From Colletotrichum lupini (lineage: Eukaryota; Ascomycota; Sordariomycetes; Glomerellales; Glomerellaceae): a stretch of DNA of 64,000 bases. A program made the position numbers and the translations under genes. The stretch is taken from NCBI RefSeq assembly GCF_023278565.1, contig NC_064681.1, forward strand, positions 558,001 to 622,000. Direction: 5' to 3'. A model generated the notes under the pieces. It searched no databases, was not told the DNA's origin, and saw only the letters and a program-made list of their open reading frames with translations. This document shows positions 23,210-34,427 of the stretch, piece by piece (position 1 is the stretch's first letter; the number at the start of each line of letters is the position of its first letter).

Positions 23210-24990
23210 TTATGAGAGCTCCTGGATGCAGGTCTGAACCTGGGCATCACAGTCGGCCGTGGTGACCCCGTTCAACTTTCCACCGTTGAAAGCATTGAAA
23301 CAGGCATTCCGTTGAACATCGCAAGCACGCTGCGCCGCATTGGCCTTGGAAACGAACGAGTTGCCATTGACGGAGAATGGTCGGCTGCTATCGCCAGAGT
23401 CCGAGACCGCCGGGGCCGCGATTCCGCCGATAGCGTTCGACGTCGCGCCTCCCTTGCCAGATCCAGAAGAAGTGTTACCGTTGCCGTTCTGTCCGGATCC
23501 ATTGCTGTTGGCCTTGCCATTGTTGGAGGCACCTCCGCCCTGGGTGGGCGTTGGCGTCGCTGCCGCCGGGTCTACCGAAGGAGTCGCCGTCGCCTTCTCC
23601 GAATTACTGGCGGCGTCCCCGTCCTGGCCGGAGTTGTTAGCATTGGGAGCTCCCTGTGTGTTTCCGGTCTGGAGTTGTGCTGTGGCCTGTCCAGGGGGTG
23701 CGCTTCCAGGGAATTGAGGAAATTGGCCGGGGAATTGGCCTGGGAACTGTGTGTTTGGAAATCCTTGAGGGGGGTTCTGAGGTGTTGCTTGAGCATTACC
23801 TTGACCAGCGCCTCGTCCAGCACCGCCGCGACCGGCACCTCCTGCAGCACCGCCTGCAGCAGCGCCGGCGCCTTGTCTGCCTCCGGCTTGCTTACCTCCA
23901 CGGGCAGCTCCGCCCTGGTTGTTGTCTTGTATCCGTTAGTACATCAACGAAACATTGAAGTATCACTGGTCGACTTACTCTGCTGGCCTCCGTTGGCAGC
24001 GTTGCCTCCGTTGGCAGCGTTGCCTCCGTTGGCAGCGTTGCCTCCGTTGGCAGCGTTGCCGCCGTTGTTGCCACCTCCGTTGTTGTTGCCGCCGCCGCCG
24101 TTTCCACCAACGGTGAACTTGTTGCAGTCATCCTGGGCACCACGCTGAGCGACGGGCATCAGAACGGGCTGATGGTTGGAGGCACTAGACATGGTGCAGA
24201 CGCGGTAGTTTCCGGCGGGGAGACCTCCAGTGACGGTGGCCTTCAGGTTACCATTGCCATCGCCGGCATCGTTGATGCCCTTGAAGAAGACAAACTTGGA
24301 AGCATCCAGGGGAGTGTTGGGCGTCAAGGAGTTACCCATATCCTGAACAGTGACGTGAACGTGGCCGATAATGGTACCGCCGCCGCTAAGATCCTGGGGA
24401 GCCGAGTAGTAGGTAGACTGAGCGTCAGTGAAGGAACCGGCTTGCAGGTTGTTAACCTTGAGCTCGACATCAAAGTCCTGGTTGGCCTGGATGTTGCCGT
24501 TGTGAGGGGGATTGTTGATGACGGTAGACACCATCTTGGTCTGGGCGGGGATCTTGCCCATGGGGATACCGTTGCAGGAACCGCCAGTCTTCTGCTCACC
24601 ATCGGTGAGGGTAGAACCGGAGCAAATGTTGATGAAGTTGGCATTGTCGCTGCAAGGCAGTAGGTTAGCGCGTTTCGGGGGTTGCCTGTGCCGTGTATGT
24701 GTCAATACTCACGTCTTCGAGTTGGCCTGTTGGGCGTTGGGCTGTCCGGCCTGCTGCGAACCCTTTTGCACCGCGTTCGTTTGCAAACACAGAGCTCCGT
24801 TACCAGCGTTGGCATTTCCACCCTGGTTTGCGTTTCCACCTTGGTTTCCGCCCTGTCCACCACGGTTACCACCACGTTGTTGACGCTTGGCGAGGGCGGC
24901 GCTCAAAGGCGAGGCATCGAGGAAGGCGACGGAGGCCTCGGCGACGACGGCCATGCCCGCGAGGGCAGTGATGAGCTTTTGAATCTGCAT
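23210..24990 (-). CDS. Secreted low-complexity protein with conserved core domain
   Basis: Three exons (24990-24713, 24649-23979, 23925-23210) give 554 residues. A signal peptide (about 1-20) is followed by a Gly/Asn/Gln-rich linker after a dibasic site (AKRQQRGG). The core, roughly residues 90-300, has FINICSGSTL, GGSCNGIPMGKIPA, then a beta-rich stretch with GTIIGHVHVTVQDMGNSL, FFKGINDAGDGNG, LPAGNYRVCTM and a Cys in QDDCNKFTV. A four-fold NAANGG repeat and long Ala, Gly, Gln, Pro and Ser-rich segments lead to a C-terminal Cys motif (RACDVQRNACFNAFNGGK, then DCDAQVQTCIQEL). The core is common among secreted fungal proteins. From memory, some relatives are filed as 'ribosomal protein s17', which does not fit a secreted protein. 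A cell-wall or matrix role is inferred from composition. Confidence 0.85.
23986..24057 (-). repeat. 18-base tandem repeat encoding NAANGG
   Basis: Four identical 18-base copies lie inside exon 2 of the secreted-protein gene and encode the hexapeptide NAANGG. They are followed by degenerate Gly/Asn codons. Identity between copies suggests recent expansion by slippage or unequal exchange, with frame kept. Confidence 0.92.
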
Positions 24991-25169
24991 CTTGTCTCTT
25001 TCTTGTTGATCGTTGGGGGTAAATCCGAGGGAGTTGTCGACCGAGTCGCTATCAATAAAATACTAGATTGTCGTTCGAAAGGGGTTGGTTCCAGACCGAG
25101 GAGCGAACAAGAGTAGAGTACGAAAGGAACGGTCACAGACACCTGAATACGTAGCACAAGCTGAAAAGA

Positions 25170-25185
25170 AATGAATGAATGAATG
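25170..25185. repeat. ATGA tetranucleotide repeat
   Basis: Four units of a tetranucleotide lie in the likely leader of the secreted-protein gene about 180 bases upstream of its ATG. Confidence 0.8.
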
Positions 25186-25737
25186 TGAAGACACACTCCC
25201 AGCGTGAGGCAACAGGATGAATGGAAATAAAAGTAAAGGGTGGAAGGCGAAAAGAATGATCGAGACTGAGCGCTGCTGGGGATTAAGAAGGGAGAGGCCG
25301 AGACAAATATGCGATCAGTGCCAAGCTTTCAAGTCTTATATGCACAGGGCTGTGGTTGCAGGCTGGTGCCGGTTCGACCAAGGGGTCGTATGAACGGAGA
25401 CAGGCTCCATGACGGCTTGGGGGGGAGGAATCGTCTCCACGAGTCCAAAACGCGGCGCAGGGGAGATGGGAGAGGAGGAGAAGAAGGAGGAGACAAGGGC
25501 TGACAGGAGCCCGTCTGCAGACTACCTAGTACCTAGCCATACACCATACTACTGAGTATACCTTACGGATAGTACACGGCTCACACTGTTGGCCGGGGGT
25601 GTGAGTACATGGATGCTGCTTAGCATCTGATCCCCGTGCGGGCAATTGGCAGGCCCGCAGTGGGTGACGAACCAGGGGGTGGGAAAAAGGTGATGAGGGT
25701 CTGTCAGCTCTCTATGAGAAGGTGACCGTCGAGGGAT

Positions 25738-25760
25738 GAGAGAGAGAGAGAGAGAGAGGG
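25738..25760. repeat. GA dinucleotide microsatellite
   Basis: A run of about ten GA units lies upstream of the secreted-protein gene. GA tracts in fungal promoters can keep nucleosomes away, but that is not shown here. Confidence 0.88.
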
Positions 25761-26338
25761 ACAAAGAGACTAGGTAGGTAGCATCTGTCTGATGAGATGG
25801 TGTGCGACAACTAGTTGACAAGGGCAGACGCCTCCAGGCTCCGAGAAAGTAGGAGGAGGAAGAGTAGGGATGATGGATCGGGGGGTTGAGTGAAGAGACG
25901 GGAGAATAGAGATCTGAGCTTTGGCAGGGGTGGTCGAGTTTAGCTGCATGGATGGGACGGGAACGGCGACAAAGATGTTGGTCAGAGGCGTAGTGTATGA
26001 AGAGTCTCCGTAGTGTAAGGAACGGACTACTACGTAGTGTACGGAGTAGACGGATAGAAAAAAGAGAGACAAGCTACAGATGAGCAGGGGATGTCGTTGT
26101 CCCAGACCGGGAGAGGGTGGGCACCCTTGACGGACAGTTCCCGACTTCTTCAGGATGGCAGGTAACGAAGTTGAGTCGAACAGGGCGGCTCGGGTAACGT
26201 CAGTGTGGTGTCTCTAGTCCCTGTGGCAGGTATCTACCACTCTACCACACAAGTATTGGTAGGGGTTCAAGATGCGAGGCAAAGAAAAAAGGTTGTTGGC
26301 ACCAGATGTGGACGACAGTAAGAGACTACGCTACGCAG

Positions 26339-26379
26339 TAAGGTAAGGGTAAGGTATGGCAAGGGTAAGGATAAGGTAG
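26339..26379. repeat. Degenerate GTAAGG repeat
   Basis: Six imperfect units of GTAAGG/GGTAAG in a row lie in non-coding DNA. The unit resembles but is not the fungal telomere repeat. Confidence 0.7.
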
Positions 26380-28251
26380 TTGGAAGGAACCCCCCTCGTC
26401 CGGTGGTGGCTTGTGCCGTCGCGAGGTCTGGGAAGGTCTGATGCGGCTCCTGTCGTCGCAGAATGGGGTCATGGAGTCCCCACTTGGCCCCGGCGCGGCT
26501 TAGCGAGCCAATGGCGGGGCCTGCTGTCCGGCACATCAGGCAAATGGCGTTTCGCCCGAGGCGTCGATGAAGCGAAACGAGACACTGGACGACATTTTCG
26601 TGTCCTTGCCGTCTCTTAAGCGCGGCACTTTACGGAGTGCCTCGTCGCCGTACTCGACCAACGTATTGTCACCGTCCAAGATACCGACCGCACCAAGGTG
26701 AGTTTGTGAGGCGCCTTCTCTCCACAACTACCCGCAAATGCTCGATTGCTGGCTATCTGAGCGAAGCCTCCTCCGTCCTAATTTCCCTGGAGCATTGGCA
26801 AAACTGGCAGTTCGCTCCTCGATGCCTGCACTGTCGCACGTCAAGTTGCACTCATCAGCTGGCAGGTTTGTAACCGTTAGGCCAACGTCCGTCAGGACAA
26901 GCATCTATCCATCCGTATTTCCCACGGACCGTTGATACTTAGGCACGTAGTGGACCGATGTGTGAGAGCCGCACCCTGTCGAGACAAATGGCACACCGAA
27001 CTGCGGATGCGTATGCAATTGATTTTGGCTCTTGAGCCATGAGTCGTCATGGGTTTAGCTCCTCATGCTAAGCCTTTGAGGATCGGCCATGATTTGCCTC
27101 CGGACGCTGGCTTTCCTGAGAGGCCTGGCACGCCTGTATTAACGCCAAGACTGGCCACGCAGAGGCAAAGCTGGTGCTGTTTGCTGACAGCGCACACACA
27201 TCATCATGTTCGTGATGGGGTTCTCTTGATTGACGTTACCGCTTGAAGATCCCCCGAGCCGTGCTGTGTTTCTTTTCCACGCTGCTTCTGCGGGTACCAG
27301 CGACACGACAACGGTCTCAAGCTTGGCCGGGAGAAAGCGGCAATGTGGATGATTGGCAACGGACCGTTTAGACGGGTGAGACATGCCGTGCTAGTGCGAC
27401 CGCTGGCCAGCTACAACAGAACATTAACATTGCCAGTCGACCATCGGTTCTGGCGGTTCTACCCATCGATCAGTTCGTGTCTGCAATTGCGCATGAGAAT
27501 GGAAGCGCCCGTCTAATTCCGGTGAGCGAAATGCAACGCATCAACTCCACTGCATTTCGTTCCACTTCAAAGCTTGCCCTTATGGAATCCGTCCCGCAGA
27601 TAAGGGTGGGATAGTGTATCGTGTGCCTCGTCTGCATCGCGAGCGAATGCCTCGTATCATGTATGTACTTGGCCAGAAGTGCACGGAGGCTTTTTGTCGG
27701 AAGGGCGGCGGAGTCCATCCAAAAACCTAGTTGACTTTTCTGCCGTTTTGCAGAATGTGGAAGCAAACGAGAAGCACCTCGTATACGGAGTACCTAGGAT
27801 ATGTACGTTGGCGTTGCTGGTCGGAATGTGGAGTTGGCGAAGCGAGCGGAAAACCAAGGTCAGCAGCGGGCGCGCAGTAATGATGGCATCAAACATCCAA
27901 TAAACTTAATCTGTTATTCGGCAAGTTCGGATGACGGCAAGGCCCCCTGGGATGACCGGTCACGGTACCGTCGATTGTCGGTTTGAGAAAAGAGGGCGAG
28001 CAGCAAAGGGGTTTCCAGGGTGAGTAGGCGAGGGAAAGGGGGAAAAGAAAAAAAAACTTGAACTTGTCGGTGTGGTCCACCGTACCTTACTGCGGTTGGA
28101 GCTTCGGGGATGATCTTCCTCCCGTCAAACGTTGAGTGCCAAGGAAACCCATGAAGTTGTCGAAGGAGGAGTCGAGCAGTGTTCGTACTTGATGGATGGG
28201 GTAATGCAAGAAAATGGAAGGTGCGCAAAGGAATCGAGAAAGACACTACTC

Positions 28252-28268
28252 CCTACCTACCTACCTAC
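28252..28268. repeat. CTAC tetranucleotide repeat
   Basis: Four units of a tetranucleotide lie in non-coding DNA. A related TACCTACCTAGGTA palindrome occurs near 28,345-28,365. Confidence 0.85.
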
Positions 28269-30736
28269 GGAACTGTGGGATTGGAAGGTGCGCCATCTCC
28301 TTTCCACTGGTGCCTCACCTTCCATTCCAAGATCAAAACGGAGGCACGTACCTACCTAGGTACGTAACTTAACTTATCTACATGTATCGTTCCGGACACT
28401 TCCAATTGCAACTGGAAGGGAAGCGTGGTGAAGTGAGAGGAGGGCACCTTCCACGTCCCAGCAGGAGTGCCAAGCGCCGTTTACACTCGGTACCTGCAGC
28501 GGCCCAAGACCCGTGGAGATCCATGACTCCACTTGGGTCACCAAAACGGGAAAGGTTGATTATCTCATCCCCTCTTACCACGTTTAAGGTTGTCCTTAGC
28601 ATCCCGCCCGCCAGAAACCCGCCCCACCACCGCAGCCCTGGAAGAATTGCAGGGGGAAGGGGTGTCCCTTGTCAAAGGTGTTGCTTCACCTCGACCCTCG
28701 AGTCTTTTCCCCCTCCCCCTTCTTCTCTCCCATGTCATTGTCCACCGAATCCTTAGATATCTGCCACCCCAACCGTCAACGGCGACACCAACCAACCTCC
28801 CACCACCACCTTGCACCGAGTTCACCCCTTCCCCCCTTGCCACCTCGCTCGTTGGATAATCGGCCAGTCCTGCATCAGCCATCCGAGCAAAAGGTTAATC
28901 TGATCTTCCTCATGGCCAACCCTAGTGCGCGAGATGCTTATCCATGAGATGACGGTTTCGATTTTCATCTCGTCTACCATTTTCTGCTGTCAACCCAAGT
29001 GCTTGAGTCGAGAACTTTCCTTTCTGGGCTGCCAATTGTCGGACATTTTGCAAACGACGCTGAGTTTAATGCTATTGATCGTCCACACCTAAAGTTGCCC
29101 TACAACGTTTTGCTCACTGCACTGACAGATCCGCCATTGTCACCGTTGGAAACATATGCTCGGTCTTGATCCCGCCATCCAAACTTCTACTTTTACTTAC
29201 GGATCCCACTGATACCACATCGTGTGGATGACTGTGCCGGATCTTTTGATGGGTACGGACTGTCTTCTCGCCGATTGACACTCGAATGCGGCACCCACGG
29301 CCCACGGCACCACATGATGATGCCTTCGCGGCCTCGCCTGCGCCTGGAAACGAACGGCACGGCTCTACGGCTTGATGCTTGAAGCTGCATCGCAAAAGAT
29401 CACCTGGCGAAACCTCGAATTTCCATAGACGCACCCGAATGACCGGCACCACAGCCGACGCCTCCCCCATATTCGTCTCATCCCTTCCGAGATCCCGTAA
29501 ACGAGCAGATTGTTTCCCCCCTGAGATGCCATCCAATTCCAACATCAATTAAAGGGCTTGTCATCAATCTTCCCTTATCTGGATCCGAGCCACCGGGGTT
29601 GCTTGCGGTGGACTCGTGGAGTGAGAGTGTTAGTGTGTGCAGCGCCCCTGTCGCGAATCTCCACTCGCGCCAAGGAGGCGCACCATCCTGCGACACGAGG
29701 CTGAGTTTGAAGCCTGTGCCAAAAACCCAATGGTGAAACAGGTTCACCTCGACTTCCGTCCATTTGTCACTTGAGCCAACGGCGCAACCTCGTCTTCATC
29801 TTCAACTCGCAGGCATTCTCCTCGGATCCGGCATGCAGACCTGCCTTTCATCCCAGCTCGGGAAGACGAGTTGAAACCCGTCGACTGTCACAGAGGCAAA
29901 CGCCTTGCGCTATCTATCGTCGCTCATTGCCTGCACTACGGTAACCACGCTCGCCCACGACCCCAGTCACCCAGCTCGGTTGAACCGTCATCGCAAACTT
30001 GAGATGCAGAACCCGTGCCAATCCCGTTGTGTCCACTGACATGCACACAGGATGCGCTTCCTCCGGCATCCAATCTCCTTGGATGTATTGCTCGCCGGGC
30101 TGCTCTCGGACCCCCGGCAAGGGCTGTCATCGAACTTCACTTGTCAGACGTCACCTATCATCCCAATTGCTGTCCTTTGCCGTCACGGCTAGACCTCCAA
30201 CCCGTTCTTAGCCTGATTCCAAATTCTCCACCGCGAGAAGGGAAATGCGTTCAAGTCACGCCACTTTCTCGTTGCCAGGTAATGTTTGCCGACTACGCCT
30301 CTGGGAAACAGCTCTTCCATGTGAATCAAACTGGGCCGCCTCAGCCATTGCAGGCACACTCTTTGCTGACGAAGGCCCGGCCAAGAATGTGTCGCGACCA
30401 GTGTGATCAACATTATTCCGAGTCTCCTACCCAAGGCAACTTGACAAGTCTGTGAGCTGCCGCATGGCAGCTGTCACGATCTTTAGCACTACGACGGCAG
30501 ATGAGCCCAAGGTGAGCCTCGTCTCGTCATTGATCATGTCATTACACTAGCTTGGCATCCAGAGATGTTTGCGACTAGGCTCTAAGTCACGAAATCAAAT
30601 ACACACAGAGGACCCCGGCAGGGCCAAGCTTTCACTGCATCAAAACACATTTTGCTGTGTGATAAACGAGGGTCTTGTACAGAAAGTCGCGCGCGGAGCA
30701 AACAGCGCAACATGCTTGGCGTCTCATCTCATAATC

Positions 30737-31817
30737 TTACAAGTCTTCCATGACAGGTTCGGCCGTCTTCGCCAGGTCTTGGTATGCCGCGGCGATGAGG
30801 TCCAGCCAAGCAGCCATTCTCACACCCGCGCGGGCGACCTGAAGCTCAATCACAGGTGCCGCCTTTTGGAAGTACTCGCCGCTAAGTTCTTGGCCGACAA
30901 TAGCTCGCGGCCCCTCTGGGAATACTAATACAAGAGTCAGTTTTGACGTCGCCCTTCCGGTTTGTGGGGGGTCGCCGATGGCTCGGGATTCAACATACCA
31001 TGGGTGCAAACGAAAGCGTTTCCCTCTCTCGCCCACTCTAGGCCGGTAGCGTTGACGTTGTTGAAGTCCAGACTCTTCAGCCACTCTGCCTTTTGCGCAG
31101 CAAACTTTCCAGTCTTGACCTCGTCAGCAAGCTCATCCGCCCATTTCTTCGCGTTGTCGTAGGGCCTCCGACGAGAGCCTCCTATCAGCTTTTCGGCAAT
31201 GGAGCTGTCCCAGACGTGGTGGAGGTTGTAATCGGAACCCTGCCACTTAACGTGGATGCCGTTGCCTCCCCGGGCCACATCTTCGTTGTGGAGAGGCTGG
31301 TGCATGTCACCGATGAAGTGCACGACGAACCTCGCCGCCTGGTTGCGTTCCCACCCGCTCAGCTTGGGATCCAGAGACCGGGCGGTGTAGTTTGCGAGTG
31401 CCGTCACAACGCAGCCTTGGTCTTTGCAATCCCGCTCGAGGTCGACGCCGCAATAGTCGGGCGGACTATCTTTGGCGTCGATAAAGTGGAAGGGCCCGGT
31501 GAAGTGTCCCCAGCGCGTGTACCGGATCGTATCAGCCCAAGTGGCGACGCCGGCAAGGTAGTGCTCGGAATCATTACGCAGCAGGTCCTGGAAGAAGACT
31601 TCGGTTGTGTTGGCGACAAAGTGGCTGGCTAGATACGCAGTCGCAATGTGACCCAGACCTGGTAAGTCAAGTCGGTCAGCGAGGCAACTCGAGACACTTT
31701 GCAGCTCAGGGCCATTTTGAAGCTATCGTGGATGCAGGGAATTTATGACATACTTCCCCATGCAGCAACCCCGTGCAGCGATGCACCGAGCAGTGCGACA
31801 GTGCCCGAAAGCCTCAT
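30737..31817 (-). CDS. Secreted S1/P1-type zinc nuclease
   Basis: Three exons (31817-31754, 31658-30999, 30924-30737) give 303 residues. A 19-residue signal peptide leaves Trp as the mature N-terminus (WGSLGH), which is a zinc ligand in this family. The other ligands can all be placed: His in GSLGH, Asp in WADTIRYT, His in GPFHFID, the cluster HFIGDMHQPLH, and NLHHVWD. Cys are present for disulfides (DYCGVDLERDC and CKDQGC), and several N-glycosylation sites occur. Members cut single-stranded DNA and RNA and remove 3' phosphates at acid pH. The size matches nuclease S1 and P1. The protein is intact and should be active and secreted. A role in phosphate or nucleic-acid scavenging is the usual inference. 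Confidence 0.95.
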
Positions 31818-33064
31818 GATGGCTTGCGATTCTTATTGGTGAGTTGGTATGCACTGAGGTGCGATTAGGCTTCACTGTTTTAGGACTATAATTTGAGTCC
31901 GTCAATTTGACTGAATGACGACAAGCTAGACGGGAAACAGGACGGACGCGCGGTTATATGGGAGCTTGACGCGTGGTCGGGTCGCCGGTTTTGGGGACGG
32001 GAGCGATGCACGCCAGCTCACGTTACCTTCCAGGTTAACGTCAACACGGATGACTGGCGCTGAGCGGGCCGCTGGTGTAGGCGCCCGGCAGAGGTGAGTT
32101 GGCCGAGGAACGCCTGCGCCGGGGTGCTCGTCCGTGACCATCCACACCCGGTGCCGCCTCAGCCACGGAGGGCGAATCATGGCGGTGCACGGGGGGAACC
32201 ACGTGAAACACCACTTGGGAGGGGAATGCTGACGATTGGCGGATGTCCGGTGACTGCTGGAATGCGGAATTTCAGCCTATCTGATCGTTCGGTGTGCCTC
32301 TGCTCCTGTGATTGGAGGCAGATGGTTAGACTTTGGGTGACGCCTCGCGCTGCATGCATTCGAGCATGTTATCTGGGCCATGCGAACGGTTCATCTCGAT
32401 ATTGCAGATGCAAATGCGCAGAAGCGTCTTGGAAGAATTACATAAGCCCAGGGTGTCAGCGACAGTGACAGCTTCAGCAGGTTGAGATGACCAAATCAGG
32501 ACTCTTCATTGGCGCAACTCTCTCAGCTCGACCATTTTCTCCGTCATTGGGCCCCTCCGAAAATAGGACCTTTGCGGCGGTCAACCCGCTCTGCCCGCCA
32601 AATTCTTTCCAAGTTTTCCTGGAGGGACCCTTGCTGGATGCTCAACCCGCCCCCACTAATTGCTCTCTTCGTCAGCCCACACTCCACGACGCCAAGGTCG
32701 TTCTTGGTCTTTTGGTTATGTCATGCGGCGGCAGGGGTCTCTTATCGGTTGCGGTAGGCGATAAGGAATGCGATAACGGGGGAAAAGCAGAATGCTGAAA
32801 TCGGATTGGACGAAATGTGGACGCTATCAGTCCCCTCTACCCGTGCCGCACCAACAATGTCTTGTCTGCGTGACTCTCCATCGAAGAAAACCATCCCACT
32901 TGACCCCATTCCTAAGCCCACCTGACCGAGGAACGGCACAAGAGAGAAGAGCTTCCCCCAAAACCTATCTGTCGCTGCGGCTCTTCTTACCCGTCCTTTT
33001 CACCTTTCTTTCACGTTTGTTATCGTGAGCTTCACCAAGGTCGCATATCGAAAATACACACACA
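31818..33064. other. Divergent intergenic region
   Basis: This lies between the leftward nuclease gene and the rightward transporter gene and must hold both promoters. A pyrimidine-rich stretch ends shortly before the transporter ATG. Frames here show no motif. Confidence 0.5.
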
Positions 33065-34427
33065 ATGGCTTCCGTCGCGGTTACGGCCTTTGCCGCCTTA
33101 TCGTCCACGCCGAAAGTCGAAGAGGCCCTGTCGGGAATCTTTGGCAGCATTAGCTTGACCGCGTGGATATGTCTTCTCGTACGTCCCTCTCTCTGTTCGC
33201 GAAGGTCACGCGACCTCGGATCACGACTCTTTTTGCCTGCTTTTTCTGTCCAAGTAGACTGACCATCCTTATCTACACAAAATAGCTTCCCCAGCTTCTC
33301 ACAAACTACAAGTCGCAAAGCGCTGATGGCTTGTCCATGGGCTTCTTGATCATCTGGTTGATCGGCGACGTGACGAATCTCATGGGTACGCAGAAAACAT
33401 TACCTTCCCAGCTCCTCACTCTTTTTTCCTTGTGCTTTTGCCAATGGTCCATGTTATCTGCGCCTCGCGAGTTTCTCCCACACCGCTACCCTTCTCCAAG
33501 AAAAAATATGCGTCTCTTGTCATACCGAAAATTTCTCCAACCACCAACGCCAACACTGCTTAACGCCATGAAAAAAATTTAACCTTTTGGCGCGTGCTCC
33601 CACTAACAACCACCCCTCCAGGCGCTCTCTTCACCCACCTCGCTCCGACGGCCGTCGCCCTCGCAAGCTACTTCTGCTTCGCCGACCTCGTCCTAATCTC
33701 CCAATGCGTCTACTACAACACCAAGAACGCCCGCCGCGCATCCTCCCGCCGCCGCTCCTCCGCGCCCGTCACCGCCACCGGCGCGAACCCGACCGAAGCA
33801 CGGGAAGATGAACCCCTCCTCTCAAACTCGGCACAGCGCCGCCGTAGCTCGTCCGCGGCGGCCGGTCTCCCCGGCTCGCAGCGCCGTCACGCCCACCACG
33901 AGGAGAGCTCGCTCGACCCCCTGCGCAAGATGGTCACCGGCGAGGACGAGACGCCCGACAGCAACCCCTGGCTCCACAACACCCTGAGCATCCTCGCGGT
34001 ATACCTCGTCGGCGCGGCGGGCTGGTTCCTCTCCTACAAGGTCGGCGCGTGGGACGCCCCCGACAGCGACGCCGGTGCGGGCGCGGGTTCCCCCGCCGCG
34101 GCGGACGGCACCTGGGAGAAGATTGGTCTCGCGCTGGGCTACTTTAGCGCCGTGTGCTACCTCTGCGCGCGCATCCCGCAGATTATCAAGAATTACAGGG
34201 AAAAGTCTTGCGAGGGGCTCGCGCTGCTGTTTTTCTTGTTGTCGCTTACGGGGAACCTGACGTACGGCGCGAGTCTTGTTGCGTTCAAGCAGGACCGGGC
34301 GTATTTGCTCAACGCGCTGCCGTGGTTGTTGGGGTCGTTGGGCACGATGGTGGAGGATTTTGTGATTTTTGGGCAGTTTCACATGTATGCGACTAAGAGG
34401 GAGGGGAAGAGGGATGATGAGGCGTAA
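33065..34427 (+). CDS. PQ-loop repeat membrane transporter, vacuolar amino-acid type
   Basis: Three exons (33065-33178, 33286-33385, 33622-34427) give 339 residues. Two PQ-loop repeats are visible: LPQLLTNYKSQSADGLS near residue 40 and IPQIIKNYREKSCEGL near 255, each within a hydrophobic pair. Seven membrane segments can be drawn. A long basic and Ser-rich cytoplasmic loop (RRASSRRRSSAP, about residues 97-175) separates the two halves. This is the architecture of yeast Ypq1-3, Rtc2 and mammalian PQLC2, which export cationic amino acids from the vacuole or lysosome. The loop contains EDEPLLSN, resembling an acidic dileucine sorting signal of the kind used to reach the vacuole. The third exon is GC-rich. 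The long frame on the opposite strand is a shadow. Confidence 0.93.

Larger units (their letters stand above)
24991..30736. other. Gene-poor stretch of 5.7 kb
   Basis: No gene could be supported. The left kilobase holds the promoter and leader of the secreted-protein gene, with several simple repeats. The best remaining frames (29114-29548 on the minus strand and 30015-30455 on the plus strand) show no motif, signal peptide or splice extension. TACCTACC-type runs occur at several places. Composition is ordinary, so this is not decayed RIP DNA. Confidence 0.45.

Noticed and set aside
23312..24148. A 278-codon plus-strand frame over the secreted low-complexity protein
   Set aside because: It is Arg/Ser/Leu-rich with a Pro-Leu-Ala repeat that is simply the antisense of the Asn-Ala-Gly repeat. 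The minus strand has a signal peptide and splices in frame.
29114..30455. Frames of 144 and 146 codons in the gene-poor stretch
   Set aside because: No signal peptide, domain, splice-supported extension or protein-like composition.
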